Assembly (NCBI RefSeq): GCF_900102545.1
Contig: NZ_FNBN01000008.1
Span: forward strand, 66,019 to 130,018
Source: Chitinophaga filiformis
GTDB lineage: Bacteria > Bacteroidota > Bacteroidia > Chitinophagales > Chitinophagaceae
Length of the DNA stretch: 64,000 bases
Direction: 5' to 3'
Below are positions 7,786 through 17,074 of the stretch, piece by piece. Made by a program: the position numbers and the translations under genes. Numbering within the stretch: position 1 is the stretch's first letter; each line of letters begins with the position of its first letter. Under the pieces are notes generated by a model, which had not been told where the DNA came from, ran no database searches, and worked only from the letters and a program-made list of their open reading frames with translations.

Positions 7786-8367
7786 TTGTTAACAAAAAAG
7801 GATATACGAAAGGAATACCTGGAAAAACGTCTAAACCTTCCGGATGATGTGATAGCCACCCTGAACAGGGAGTTATTAAACCAATGCCAGCTGCTGGATT
7901 TCAGCGCTTTCAGAATGGCACACATTTTTCTTCCCATCACTGAAAAGAAAGAAGCGGATACGTACGCCCTGGTACACTGGGCCAGAGAAGCCTATCCTAA
8001 ATTGCAGTGGGCGCTGTCAAGGTCTGACATGCGTAGTGCAACGATGGAACACTTCCTGTGGAAACCAGAAACCGTGCTGGTCAGGAATGCCTATGGTATA
8101 CCGGAACCCGCTGGCGGGATATCCTTACTATCCTCAGAAATGGACCTGGTTTTTGTACCTATGCTGGCCTTTGACAGGAACGGGCAGCGGGTAGGATACG
8201 GAAAAGGGATGTATGACCGTTTTCTGAAGGAATGCCTGCCAACGGTGACCACTATCGGACTGTCATTGTTTGAACCGGTAGATGCTATTGCAGATGTGAA
8301 CGCAAATGATGTTCCCCTGCAGATGGTCATCACACCGCAAACAATTTATGATTTCAAAAAAAGCTAA
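7786..8367 (+). CDS. 5-formyltetrahydrofolate cyclo-ligase
   Basis: A 193-residue enzyme of the MTHFS family, which uses ATP to turn 5-formyl-THF into 5,10-methenyl-THF, salvaging a stored folate. The C-terminal GQRVGYGKGMYDRFL is the family's ATP/phosphate-binding signature. I chose the TTG at 7786, which gives the usual MLTKKDIRKEYLEKR opening; a GTG at 7768 in the same frame overlaps bioD by 7 bp and lies upstream of the predicted transcript start. It is 2 bp from lpxK and probably in the same transcript. Confidence 0.92.
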   Translation: MLTKKDIRKEYLEKRLNLPDDVIATLNRELLNQCQLLDFSAFRMAHIFLPITEKKEADTYALVHWAREAYPKLQWALSRSDMRSATMEHFLWKPETVLVRNAYGIPEPAGGISLLSSEMDLVFVPMLAFDRNGQRVGYGKGMYDRFLKECLPTVTTIGLSLFEPVDAIADVNANDVPLQMVITPQTIYDFKKS

Positions 8368-8369
8368 GA

Positions 8370-9437
8370 ATGCTGAAACACCTGAAGATCTTATTATACC
8401 CTTTTTCACTGTTGTACGGCCTCGTGATGTGGATCCGTAACCGTTTCTATGATACCAATATGCTGACCGCCGTGGAGTTTGACCTGCCCGTAATTGCCGT
8501 AGGCAACCTTTCAGTAGGAGGCACCGGGAAAACCCCGCATGTTGAACACCTCATCAGGATATTAAAGGATAAATACCGTGTAGCCACCCTCAGCCGGGGA
8601 TACAACCGGCGCAGCAGTGGTTACCTGCTGGCCAATGAGGCCAGCACCGCAGCACAACTGGGCGATGAACCGATGCAGTTCCATCAGAAATTCCCGGATA
8701 TAGAGGTTTGCGTAGGGGAAGAACGCATGCTGGCCATACCACAGCTGCTGGGAGAACGCCCCGAAACGGAAGTGATACTGCTGGATGATGCTTTCCAGCA
8801 CCGCTCTGTGAAACCAGGGATGAATATCCTGATCACAGACTACCACCGCCGTTTCACCAAAGATCATGTGGTACCTTTCGGTCGCCTGCGCGAAGGCCGA
8901 ATAGGCTATCAGAGGGCCAATTGTATCATTGTGTCCAAATGTCCGCCGGAACTGTCCAATGCTGAAAAAGCCGCCATCAGGCAGGAAATCAAACCCCTGC
9001 CACATCAGCAACTGTTTTTTACTTCTCTGAAATATGGCGAGCTATATGACATGTTCAGCGGCAACCCGGTTTCCGCGCCTGAAGATACCACCGTTCTCCT
9101 CGTGTGTGGTATTGCACGCCCGGAACCGCTTTTACAACAACTGAAGGAAAGCTATAAAAATGTGTTCCTCCTGCCTTTTCCGGATCATTATTACTATTCC
9201 GTCCCTGATCTGGAGAAAATTAACAGGGAACTCGGCAACCTTCCCGGCAACCACAAACTGGTGGTAACAACGGAAAAGGACGCGGTAAGACTACAACTGC
9301 TCGAAGACCGCCTGCGTCCCATGAACATACCCATAGCCGTTATGCCGGTTGAAATATCTTTCCTCTACGGGGAAGGAGAATCATTTAATAATTATATTTT
9401 TACTTACGTGGATCAGTTTGGAAGTAACCATGATTAA
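8370..9437 (+). CDS. lpxK: Tetraacyldisaccharide 4'-kinase LpxK
   Basis: A 355-residue inner-membrane-associated kinase that phosphorylates the 4' position of the lipid A disaccharide. An N-terminal hydrophobic helix (residues about 5-22) precedes the Walker A GNLSVGGTGKT (residues 45-55). DDAFQHRSVK and VVTTEKDAVRL are family motifs. The gene is packed between the folate cyclo-ligase (2 bp) and rnr (11 bp) in a co-directional run. Length agrees with Bacteroidota LpxK. Confidence 0.95.
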   Translation: MLKHLKILLYPFSLLYGLVMWIRNRFYDTNMLTAVEFDLPVIAVGNLSVGGTGKTPHVEHLIRILKDKYRVATLSRGYNRRSSGYLLANEASTAAQLGDEPMQFHQKFPDIEVCVGEERMLAIPQLLGERPETEVILLDDAFQHRSVKPGMNILITDYHRRFTKDHVVPFGRLREGRIGYQRANCIIVSKCPPELSNAEKAAIRQEIKPLPHQQLFFTSLKYGELYDMFSGNPVSAPEDTTVLLVCGIARPEPLLQQLKESYKNVFLLPFPDHYYYSVPDLEKINRELGNLPGNHKLVVTTEKDAVRLQLLEDRLRPMNIPIAVMPVEISFLYGEGESFNNYIFTYVDQFGSNHD

Positions 9438-9448
9438 ACGTTACGAGA

Positions 9449-11584
9449 ATGACTAAAAAGAAAAAACCTCAAAAACACAGCAGCCAGAAGAAAACCTTTC
9501 GTGGCACTGTACAAATAACCCGCTCCGGGATGTCCTTTGTTATTATTGAAGGCCAGGAGAAGGACATCATGGTCCGCCAGAAAAACCTTAATACCGCTCT
9601 CGATGGAGATGACGTGCTTGTTGATGTGATCAAACAGGGTAGGAACGAAGGACGTATGGAAGGGGTGATAACGGAAATCGTTAAACGCAAAAAGATTGAA
9701 TTCACCGGTACCCTGCAGGTCAACAAAGGCTTCGCTTTCCTGGTGCCGGAAAAAGGGCTGTTCATGCCCGATATATATATCCCTGCTAATTCAGTGAAAG
9801 GCGCGAAAGACGGGGACAAAGCCGTCGTACGTGTAGTAGCCTGGGGCGAAAAAACACGCAAGCCGGTAGGTGAGATCGTGGAAGTGCTGGACGCCAGCAA
9901 TACCAACGACCTGGCGATGAAAGAGATCCTGATAGAAAGCGGATTCCCCCTCAGCTTCCCGGATGAAGTCATGAAAGAACTGGGTGAGATCAGTGAGAAC
10001 ATAGATGCGGAAGAAGTGAAGAAGAGAAAGGACTTCCGTAAGATCCTCACCTTCACCATTGACCCTGTTGATGCAAAGGATTTCGATGATGCTATTTCCA
10101 TCCGTAAGCTGCGTGGCAGCTTGTACGAAGTAGGAGTACATATTGCAGACGTGAGTCACTATGTACTGCCGGAGACTGCTTTGGATAAGGAAGCAGATAA
10201 ACGCGCTACTTCGGTATACCTGCCGGATCGTGTACTGCCTATGCTGCCGGAGAAGATCTCCAATGAGCTGTGTTCCCTGCGTCCGCATGAAGACAAGCTG
10301 ACTTTCTCAGCCGTTTTCAAAATGAATGACAAGGGTGAGATCAAAGAACACTGGCTGGGCAGAACAGTGATACATTCTAATCACCGCTTCACCTATGAAG
10401 ATGTGCAGGAAATCATTGAATCCGGAGAAGGTACTTACAAGGATGAGGTATTGTTATTGAACAATATCGCGCAGATATTGCGCAAGCAGCGCTTTGAAAA
10501 TGGCGCTATCAACTTCTCTTCCCAGGAAGTACGCTTCCAGCTGGATGAGAATGCAAAGCCGGTAGGTATCGTCGTGAAGGAAAGTAAAGAAGCTCACCAG
10601 CTGATTGAAGAACTGATGTTGCTGGCCAACAGGACGGTGGCAGAGTATGTATACAATATCCGTATTGGTACCAACCAGCACGTGCCTTTCCCATACCGTG
10701 TGCATGATACACCTGATGAGGAAAAGCTGAGAGTATTCTCTGGTTTCGCCCGTAAGTTCGGTCACAAGCTGGAAATAGATAACCCGGATAAACTGGCCCG
10801 CTCCTTCAATGAAATGTTGCAGCTGGCCCATGGTAAGCCGGAACAGCATGTACTGGAAACACTGGGTATCCGTACTATGGCGAAGGCCGCCTATACCGTG
10901 GATGATATCGGTCACTACGGACTGGGATTTGATCACTATTGTCACTTTACCTCGCCGATACGCCGTTATCCGGATGTACTCGTACACCGTGTATTGCAAC
11001 AGTGCCTGACACACGATATCCATCCCGACAGGCAGATGGAGAAAAAGTGCAAGCATTCCTCTGAAATGGAACGTAAGGCCATGGATGCGGAAAGAGCGGC
11101 CAACAAATACAAACAGGTGGAATACATGCAGCAGTACATCGGTGAAGAATTTGACGGTGTAGTAAGCGGTGTGGCTCACTTCGGTTTCTGGGTGGAAACT
11201 GTAGATACCAAGTGTGAAGGTCTGGTAAGCATTCATAACATGAGCACCAAAGACGAGTTCAAGTATGACGAGAATGAGTATGCCCTGATAGGTATGTTCA
11301 CCGGCAAAAAGATCCGTATAGGTGATAAAGTGAGGATACAGGTGGTAGCTGCCAACCTGGTAAAACGTCAGCTGGACTATGACCTGATAGAAGAGGGTGG
11401 AGGTGAACCAACGCCATTCAGGAAGTCCTCCCGTAAGCCTGGGGCGACTGAGAAACCTGCCCGCAAATCAGCGGCTGCTGATAGAAAGGATACAAAGACC
11501 AAAGGGAAAAAGAAGGATACAAGTAGTAAGAAGAAACCTGCATCTGGGAAGAAGCAGGCTTCCTCTTCCCGTAAAAAGCCATAA
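9449..11584 (+). CDS. rnr: Ribonuclease R
   Basis: A 711-residue 3'-5' exoribonuclease of the RNB family. Order of parts: basic start, cold-shock domains (residues about 15-160), the RNB catalytic core with TIDPVDAKDFDDAIS (the magnesium-binding aspartates), FTSPIRRYPDVLVHR, an S1 domain (about residues 565-650), and a Lys/Ser-rich tail of about 55 residues. The tail (KKKDTSSKKKPASGKK type) is low-complexity and probably binds RNA. It degrades structured RNA and serves in trans-translation with SmpB, whose gene is also in this window. Confidence 0.95.
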   Translation: MTKKKKPQKHSSQKKTFRGTVQITRSGMSFVIIEGQEKDIMVRQKNLNTALDGDDVLVDVIKQGRNEGRMEGVITEIVKRKKIEFTGTLQVNKGFAFLVPEKGLFMPDIYIPANSVKGAKDGDKAVVRVVAWGEKTRKPVGEIVEVLDASNTNDLAMKEILIESGFPLSFPDEVMKELGEISENIDAEEVKKRKDFRKILTFTIDPVDAKDFDDAISIRKLRGSLYEVGVHIADVSHYVLPETALDKEADKRATSVYLPDRVLPMLPEKISNELCSLRPHEDKLTFSAVFKMNDKGEIKEHWLGRTVIHSNHRFTYEDVQEIIESGEGTYKDEVLLLNNIAQILRKQRFENGAINFSSQEVRFQLDENAKPVGIVVKESKEAHQLIEELMLLANRTVAEYVYNIRIGTNQHVPFPYRVHDTPDEEKLRVFSGFARKFGHKLEIDNPDKLARSFNEMLQLAHGKPEQHVLETLGIRTMAKAAYTVDDIGHYGLGFDHYCHFTSPIRRYPDVLVHRVLQQCLTHDIHPDRQMEKKCKHSSEMERKAMDAERAANKYKQVEYMQQYIGEEFDGVVSGVAHFGFWVETVDTKCEGLVSIHNMSTKDEFKYDENEYALIGMFTGKKIRIGDKVRIQVVAANLVKRQLDYDLIEEGGGEPTPFRKSSRKPGATEKPARKSAAADRKDTKTKGKKKDTSSKKKPASGKKQASSSRKKP

Positions 11585-11620
11585 TTTATATAACTTACAG
11601 CCGCTTATTCGAAAAACACC

Positions 11621-12592
11621 ATGCATTCATTTAAAGACCTGACTATCCGCTTCGGAGAACATTTCAGTAAAGAACAATTCCCTGCGCAGCCAAAGAAGCT
11701 CTATGATGCTGCCAGTCATATCCTCAATATAGGCGGAAAGCGTATCAGACCGGTGCTGAGTATTATGGGCAATGAACTGTTTGACGAGATCCATCCCGAT
11801 GCATTTGAGGTGGGTACCGCTGTGGAATTGTTCCATAACTTCACACTGGTGCATGATGATATCATGGACAAAGCACCACTGCGCCGTAACCAGCCCACTG
11901 TACATACCCTGTATGGTGATACAGCGGCAATACTGGCGGGAGATGTAATGCTGATCAAAGTATATGAATACCTGAACAAGGTGCAGCCCCACTATAAGCA
12001 GAAGCTGATCACCGCTTTTAATAAGGCGGCTATTGAGGTATGCGAAGGGCAGCAGATGGATATGGATTTTGAAGAGATGGAGCCGGAACAGGTACGTTAT
12101 GATGATTATGTGAATATGATTGCGCTGAAGACCTCCGTATTGCTGGCAGCCAGTCTGAAAATGGGGGCTATCATCGGCGGTGGCAGCGAGTATAACCAGC
12201 AGCATATATATGAATTTGGTAAAAATATAGGGATCGCTTTTCAGATCCAGGATGACTTCCTGGACGCATTCGGCGACCCGGAAAAGTTCGGCAAACAACA
12301 GGGAGGGGATATCCTGGTGAATAAAAAGACCTTCCTGCTGTTAAAAGCCCTGGAACTGTGCAATCCTGTTCAGCATAAGAAACTGAAGGAATTGCTGGCT
12401 ACCAGTTCGGATGATAAGGTGGCCCAGGTGCTGGAGCTGTTTCACGACTGCAAGGTAGATGCCTGGGCAGAAAAGGAGAAAGAGCGTTTCCAGCAGATTG
12501 CTTTTGAACATCTTGAGCATATTGCGGTGATCTCAAACCGTAAGAAACCACTCACAGAACTGGCCAACTACCTCTTAAACAGGGAGCATTAA
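11621..12592 (+). CDS. Polyprenyl diphosphate synthase
   Basis: A 323-residue trans-prenyltransferase of the FPP/GGPP/octaprenyl synthase family. The first aspartate-rich motif is LVHDDIMD (DDIMD at 79-83) followed by APLRRNQPTVH; the second is FQIQDDFLD. GGKRIRP near residue 38 binds the isopentenyl substrate. Chain length is not clear from motifs alone; in this group such enzymes usually make the menaquinone side chain or GGPP-like products. It follows rnr by 36 bp. Confidence 0.92.
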   Translation: MHSFKDLTIRFGEHFSKEQFPAQPKKLYDAASHILNIGGKRIRPVLSIMGNELFDEIHPDAFEVGTAVELFHNFTLVHDDIMDKAPLRRNQPTVHTLYGDTAAILAGDVMLIKVYEYLNKVQPHYKQKLITAFNKAAIEVCEGQQMDMDFEEMEPEQVRYDDYVNMIALKTSVLLAASLKMGAIIGGGSEYNQQHIYEFGKNIGIAFQIQDDFLDAFGDPEKFGKQQGGDILVNKKTFLLLKALELCNPVQHKKLKELLATSSDDKVAQVLELFHDCKVDAWAEKEKERFQQIAFEHLEHIAVISNRKKPLTELANYLLNREH

Positions 12593-12617
12593 AGTAATAC
12601 TATCTGCTCCCTCCAAA

Positions 12618-12647
12618 TTTGTGTATCGGTTAATTTATATATATTCG
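12618..12647 (+). promoter_or_regulatory. Promoter of the APC permease gene
   Basis: TTTG (12618-12621) and TATATTCG (12640-12647), spaced by 18 bases, fit the Bacteroidota consensus with one mismatch in the -7 box. The permease start codon is 33 bp downstream. Confidence 0.5.
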
Positions 12648-12680
12648 CGCATTAGCTAAACCTGTAACCAAAATACCTGC

Positions 12681-14330
12681 ATGTCCAAATCGCTTTTTCG
12701 TAAGAAATCTATTGTCAGTATTCTGAAAGATAGTCAAGATGGTTTGTCGGATGCGCACGGGGGAGGGGAATTAAATAAAGTGTTACGGGTGCGGGATCTG
12801 ACCGCATTAGGTATTGCCGCTGTGATCGGCGCGGGTATCTTCTCTACCATCGGGGAAGCCTCTTATCATGGAGGTCCCGGTGTTTCCTTACTTTTTGTTA
12901 TTACTGCCATTACCTGCGGGTTTTCTGCACTTTGTTATGCGGAGTTTGCATCCCGTGTACCGGTATCCGGCAGTGCTTATACTTATTCCTATGTGACTTT
13001 CGGGGAACTGGCCGCCTGGGTGATCGGGTGGGCATTGATCCTTGAATATGCCATTGGGAATATAGCAGTGGCCATTTCCTGGAGCGGGTATTTCAATAAC
13101 CTGCTGGCTGGTATTGGGAATGCTATTGGGGTGAACCTGTCATTTCCTGGCTGGCTGACCAGCAACTATGATAGTGCATCGCCTGAATTGTATGCTGCAG
13201 CGCCGCATATTGCGGGTATTCCGATCATCCTGAACCTGCCGGCATTTATTATTGTGGTCCTGGTTACTTACCTGGCCTATGTGGGCATCCGGGAAAGTAA
13301 AAAGAGCGCCAATTTCATGGTGGGCCTCAAAATACTGGTGATCCTTTTTGTAATTGTGGTGGGCGCCTTTTATGTGAATGTCGACAATTGGAGTCCTTTT
13401 ATGCCTAACGGGTTTTCAGGCGTATTAAAGGGTGTATCTGCGGTGTTCTTTGCCTATATCGGTTTTGATGCTATCAGTACTACGGCGGAAGAATGTTCCA
13501 ATCCGCAGCGCGATCTGCCTAAAGGGATGATCTATTCACTGATCATCTGTACGGTGTTATATGTGCTGATTGCCTTTGTGTTGACGGGAATGGTGTCGTA
13601 CTCTCAGCTGAAGGTAGATGATCCGCTGGCGTTCGTATTCAATGCGGTAAACCTGCCTAAAGTGAGCTTCCTGATATCAGTAAGTGCGGTAATTGCTACT
13701 ACCAGTGTGTTGCTGGTATTCCAGATCGGGCAGCCCCGTATCTGGATGAGCATGAGCCGGGACGGTTTGCTGCCGAGGAAATTCAGTACCATTCATCCGA
13801 GGTTTAAAACGCCTTCATTTGCTACGATCGTAACGGGTTTCCTGGTGGGTATTCCGGCCCTGTTCCTGAACCTGACCATTGTGACTGACCTGACCAGTAT
13901 AGGTACCCTGTTTGCCTTTATCCTGGTATGTGGCGGGGTGCTGCTACTGCCACCGCAGGAGAAGAACCCTCATTCCAAGCGTTTCAGGCTGCCGTACATT
14001 AACGGGCAGTTCATCGTACCTGTTATTGTCATACTCTTTGCCTATCTGTTCCGCAATGAATTGCCGCAGCGCTTTTCATTTGCAGGCGGCTGGGAAGTGT
14101 GGAAACACAATATTCCTTTCTTCTTCTTCGTGGTGGCGGCATTGATCTTCACCATACTTTCCTTCGTTAAAAAGCTGTCGTTGATCCCTGTATTGGGTTT
14201 GCTGAGCTGTTTCTACCTGATGACGGAAATTGGCTTCAGGAACTGGGTGGTATTTTTCATCTGGTTGCTGATAGGCCTGACTATCTATTTCTGTTACGGT
14301 TATAGAAGAAGTAAGCTGGCACAAGCGTAA
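12681..14330 (+). CDS. APC-family amino acid permease
   Basis: A 549-residue membrane protein with about 13 or 14 hydrophobic segments. The first transmembrane helix carries GIAAVIGAGIFSTIG, the unwound-helix substrate site typical of APC transporters of the cationic amino-acid (CAT/YfnA) type. Long loops and AYIGFDAISTTAEE in the middle agree with that group. A cytosolic N-terminus of about 55 residues precedes the first helix. Substrate cannot be fixed from sequence; a neutral or basic amino acid is likely. Confidence 0.88.
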   Translation: MSKSLFRKKSIVSILKDSQDGLSDAHGGGELNKVLRVRDLTALGIAAVIGAGIFSTIGEASYHGGPGVSLLFVITAITCGFSALCYAEFASRVPVSGSAYTYSYVTFGELAAWVIGWALILEYAIGNIAVAISWSGYFNNLLAGIGNAIGVNLSFPGWLTSNYDSASPELYAAAPHIAGIPIILNLPAFIIVVLVTYLAYVGIRESKKSANFMVGLKILVILFVIVVGAFYVNVDNWSPFMPNGFSGVLKGVSAVFFAYIGFDAISTTAEECSNPQRDLPKGMIYSLIICTVLYVLIAFVLTGMVSYSQLKVDDPLAFVFNAVNLPKVSFLISVSAVIATTSVLLVFQIGQPRIWMSMSRDGLLPRKFSTIHPRFKTPSFATIVTGFLVGIPALFLNLTIVTDLTSIGTLFAFILVCGGVLLLPPQEKNPHSKRFRLPYINGQFIVPVIVILFAYLFRNELPQRFSFAGGWEVWKHNIPFFFFVVAALIFTILSFVKKLSLIPVLGLLSCFYLMTEIGFRNWVVFFIWLLIGLTIYFCYGYRRSKLAQA

Positions 14331-14376
14331 GAAAATCAAGATTTTAGATCATTCATTGCTTCCGTCAAGTTAAATG

Positions 14377-14407
14377 TTGCTACGGTCAACTTTATTTCGT
14401 ATATTCG
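14377..14407 (+). promoter_or_regulatory. Promoter of the DoxX gene
   Basis: TTG (14377-14379) and TATATTCG (14400-14407) are 20 bases apart. The -7 octamer is identical to that of the permease promoter upstream. The start codon lies 32 bp downstream. Confidence 0.5.
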
Positions 14408-14439
14408 GTTAAGCTCTTTGATCATTAAAATCATGTGTT

Positions 14440-14892
14440 ATGAATCTGCTACAACGAATCGACCGTTGGGGCGAACGCCATCATCCCCGCTGGCTTGATG
14501 GCATCCGTGTCCTGTTAGGTGTATTTTTATTCTACAAAGGGGTGGTTTTCATACAAAATATCGATGTGCTCAAATCTGTGATCGACCAAAGCCCGTTTCT
14601 CACAGTAATGTCTTTCTGGCTTGCTCACTACATTGTCTTTGCTCACTTGCTCGGAGGTCTTCTTATCGTTTTCGGTTTACTTACACGTGTGGCCATTCTG
14701 GCTCAGATTCCAATCCTTTTAGGCGCAATCTTCTTTGTACATACTTCTATGGCAGTTAATGCTACAGGAATATTCAATGTACATGCAGAGACCGGCCTTT
14801 CTATCCTTGTTCTGCTGCTTCTGGTATTCTTCCTGGTGGAAGGCAGCGGCCCCATGTCCTTTGACGATTATATGCGCCGCCATCCGGCTTGA
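14440..14892 (+). CDS. DoxX-family membrane protein
   Basis: A 150-residue protein with four predicted transmembrane helices (about residues 24-42, 63-85, 88-108, 120-140). The pattern of a first helix ending in FLFYKGVVF, then HLLGGLLIVFGLLTRVA, is that of DoxX/DoxD-like proteins. The function of the family is poorly defined; members have been tied to redox and thiol stress. It stands alone with its own promoter. Confidence 0.78.
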   Translation: MNLLQRIDRWGERHHPRWLDGIRVLLGVFLFYKGVVFIQNIDVLKSVIDQSPFLTVMSFWLAHYIVFAHLLGGLLIVFGLLTRVAILAQIPILLGAIFFVHTSMAVNATGIFNVHAETGLSILVLLLLVFFLVEGSGPMSFDDYMRRHPA

Positions 14893-14905
14893 GGAATAAT
14901 TGTCT

Positions 14906-14913
14906 TACCTTTG
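14906..14913 (+). promoter_or_regulatory. Candidate -7 box of the DUF2027 gene (TACCTTTG)
   Basis: TACCTTTG matches TAnnTTTG exactly and lies 73 bp upstream of the DUF2027/Smr start. The nearest upstream TTG (14889-14891) is too close (14 bases), so the -33 element is uncertain. Confidence 0.4.
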
Positions 14914-14986
14914 CCATCCGCGATGCGGACTGCTTTGTATTGGCAGTTCACGTTAAAACTGTATTTTCTATCGCGGGCCTGCAAGT

Positions 14987-16015
14987 ATGAAGTTTGAGAT
15001 TGGCGATAAAATATTGCTGCTACATTCCAAAGAAGAAGGGACAGTTGTCGACATTATCAATGCCGACATGGTAATGGTAGAGGTGGGCAAGGTCACCTTT
15101 CCGGTGTATCTTGACCAGATAGATTTCCCGTATTTTCATCGTTTTACCACGCCTAAGCCAACTCCTCCGCCACAGCGGATCCAGGGCTATGATATCAAGC
15201 CGGAGAAGAAGAAATATGAGGATAATATTCGCATGAGCAAAGGGATGTTCCTTTCCATATTGCCCGTCTTCAGGATGGACGCTTATGAAGAGCATGTCCA
15301 GTCGCTCAAATTTCATCTGCTGAATGAGACCAGCGAAGCCTACCGTTTTAACTTCCAGGTATGGTTACGGAACAGTATGGAAATGGAGATCCGGAATGAG
15401 ATCCAGCCATTCAGCAATTTCTACCTGTCAGACCTGTTGTTTGAATCATTGAACGACAGTCCCAGGCTGGAGTTCGTTTTCTTCCCGAAAGAGAAAAATG
15501 ATAAACTGGCGCCTTCCTTCCCGAAAACATGGAAGCCGAAGGTAAAACAGCTTTTCCTCCAGCTCTCCGAGTTGCAGGCCCGGAGGGATGCGACCCTCAG
15601 TCAGGTGCTGTTTGAGAAATATCCGGAGAAGAGTAAAAATGATAAGCCCTATTTCGATGCCAGCAGCATAGGTTCACTGTCAGCAGGCAGTACACCTGCA
15701 ACTCCCGCAGCACCGGAGCCGCCGCAGCAGCCTAAATATGAACTGGACCTGCATATAGAAATGCTGGTAAAAGAATGGCGCGGGCTCAAGAATATTGAGA
15801 TACTGGCCATACAGCTGAATGAATTTGTACACTACCTGGAACTGGCCATTGCGCATCACCAGCACAGTATGATCGTCATTCATGGCGTAGGAAAGGGCAA
15901 GCTGAAGGATGAGATCCACGCTATTCTGCGGGATACGCCTGAAGTGGAGCGGTTTATCAATGAATATCACCCCCGCTATGGCTATGGCGCTACGGAGATA
16001 TTTTTCCGGCACTAA
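14987..16015 (+). CDS. DUF2027 protein with C-terminal Smr domain
   Basis: A 342-residue protein of a Bacteroidota-specific architecture. An N-terminal barrel (MKFEIGDKILLLHSKEEGTVVDI) is followed by a DUF2027 beta-rich domain (about residues 80-200) and a variable linker rich in Ala, Pro and Gln. The C-terminal Smr domain (about residues 255-342) opens with ELDLHIEML and carries HGVGKGKLKDEI, the conserved HGxGxG motif. Smr domains nick or bind nucleic acids (MutS2-type), but this family's job is unproven. The RNase P RNA gene follows immediately. Confidence 0.88.
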   Translation: MKFEIGDKILLLHSKEEGTVVDIINADMVMVEVGKVTFPVYLDQIDFPYFHRFTTPKPTPPPQRIQGYDIKPEKKKYEDNIRMSKGMFLSILPVFRMDAYEEHVQSLKFHLLNETSEAYRFNFQVWLRNSMEMEIRNEIQPFSNFYLSDLLFESLNDSPRLEFVFFPKEKNDKLAPSFPKTWKPKVKQLFLQLSELQARRDATLSQVLFEKYPEKSKNDKPYFDASSIGSLSAGSTPATPAAPEPPQQPKYELDLHIEMLVKEWRGLKNIEILAIQLNEFVHYLELAIAHHQHSMIVIHGVGKGKLKDEIHAILRDTPEVERFINEYHPRYGYGATEIFFRH

Positions 16016-16036
16016 TTCAGATGCCGTCTTTTCTAT

Positions 16037-16044
16037 TACATTTG
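16037..16044 (+). promoter_or_regulatory. Candidate -7 box of rnpB (TACATTTG)
   Basis: TACATTTG matches TAnnTTTG exactly and ends three bases before the P1 helix of RNase P RNA, so the transcript would start at or very near the mature 5' end. No clear -33 TTTG was found. Confidence 0.5.
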
Positions 16045-16047
16045 CAG

Positions 16048-16440
16048 AAACTACAAACCGTGCTATCGCTTCCGCCGAAAGGAGGATGAGGAAAGTCCGG
16101 ACAGCATAGAGCAACGCACCACCTAACGGGTGGGGCTGTTCTTTTCTCCGTTAAAAGAGCGAAGAATGGCACAGATAGTGCCACAGAAAATGACCGCCTT
16201 ATTCCGCGCAAGCGGTATCAGGTAAGGGTGAAAATGTGGGGTAAGAGCCCACGTCTGGGTATGGTAACAGACCTGGAGGGTAAACCTTGCGTGCTGAAAT
16301 GCCATGTATACGGTCGCTTAAGGGCTGCTCGTCCAATGACCGAGGGTAGGCAGATACAGGTGTCGTGTGAACGGCATCGAAGATAAATGATAGCATCCGC
16401 CGCAAGGCGGAACAGAATCCGGCTTACAGGTTTGTAGTTT
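16048..16440 (+). ncRNA. rnpB: RNase P RNA (bacterial type A)
   Basis: The catalytic RNA that trims tRNA 5' leaders. The ends form a perfect 12-bp P1 helix: AAACTACAAACC (16048-16059) with GGTTTGTAGTTT (16429-16440). Conserved core segments appear in order: GAGGAAAGTCCGGAC (P4 5' strand and J3/4), CAGATAGTGCCACAGAAA, GGTAAGGGTGAAA, GGTAAGAGCCCAC, GGTAAACC, and late GATAAATGATAGC and ACAGAATCCGGCTTAC (P4 3' strand). T-rich sequence after 16440 may end transcription. It sits between the DUF2027 and DUF4870 genes on the same strand. Confidence 0.97.
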
Positions 16441-16510
16441 TCTTTTTAGCTCGTAGCTTATCAACCAACGGAAATACCCCTTAAAACATAACCCGAAACC
16501 AATAATCTCT

Positions 16511-16918
16511 ATGCAACAACAAGAAGAAAGAAACTGGGCGCTCGCCATGCACCTGGGTGGTCTTGCCGGTATGCTGTTCATTCCCCCGGCAGGCAATATC
16601 ATCGTTGCACTGGTCCTCTGGCTGGTGAAACGCAATGAGTCGGAGTTTCTGAATCAAACAGGAAAGGAAGCGCTGAACTTCCAGATCACATTGAGTATCG
16701 TGAACGTGGCCCTTAACCTGATCGGTATGATCAATCACTGGGACTGGGCCTGGGGCAGACCTGGTTTTCATTATTGGGATATAACAGACATTTCTCTCTT
16801 CCATGGTACACGCGGGATCGTTTACCTGGTGAATATTATATTCTCTATTATCGCGGCTACGAAGGCGCATAATGGTGTGTTGTACAGGTATCCGCTGAGC
16901 TGGAGGCTGGTGAAGTGA
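16511..16918 (+). CDS. DUF4870-type small membrane protein
   Basis: A 135-residue protein with three hydrophobic segments. The start (QQEERNWALAMHLGGLAGMLFIPPAGNIIVALVLW) and the following KRNESEFLNQTGKEALNFQITL are the signature of DUF4870 proteins, which have no known biochemical role. A tryptophan-rich loop (HWDWAWG) lies between the second and third segments. It is about 70 bp downstream of rnpB. Confidence 0.8.
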   Translation: MQQQEERNWALAMHLGGLAGMLFIPPAGNIIVALVLWLVKRNESEFLNQTGKEALNFQITLSIVNVALNLIGMINHWDWAWGRPGFHYWDITDISLFHGTRGIVYLVNIIFSIIAATKAHNGVLYRYPLSWRLVK

Positions 16919-16982
16919 TAAATGTATCTGCAATACCTGTATAACTAAATGTGATAAAATGGCGGACGGGATATTACGTCTC

Positions 16983-17044
16983 CGGGGTTGCACCCCGGGC
17001 TACAAACAAAAGGACTCCTGGCGGAGTCCTATTATGTTTTGTTA
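16983..17044. repeat. REP-like repeat, full copy
   Basis: A clean copy: CGGGGTTGCACCCCG stem, GGCTACAAACAAA, then AGGACTCC/GGAGTCCT (17011-17030) and ATTATGTTTTGTT. It lies between two convergent genes, 30 bp 3' of the minus-strand subtilase and about 65 bp 3' of the DUF4870 gene. Confidence 0.75.
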
Positions 17045-17074
17045 ATTGTGTTATGTTTATTCGTAGGTGGATGT

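Noticed and set aside
11410..11584. Lys/Ser-rich end of rnr as a separate or frameshifted gene
   Set aside because: The frame is continuous with the S1 domain, and basic tails are common in RNase R.
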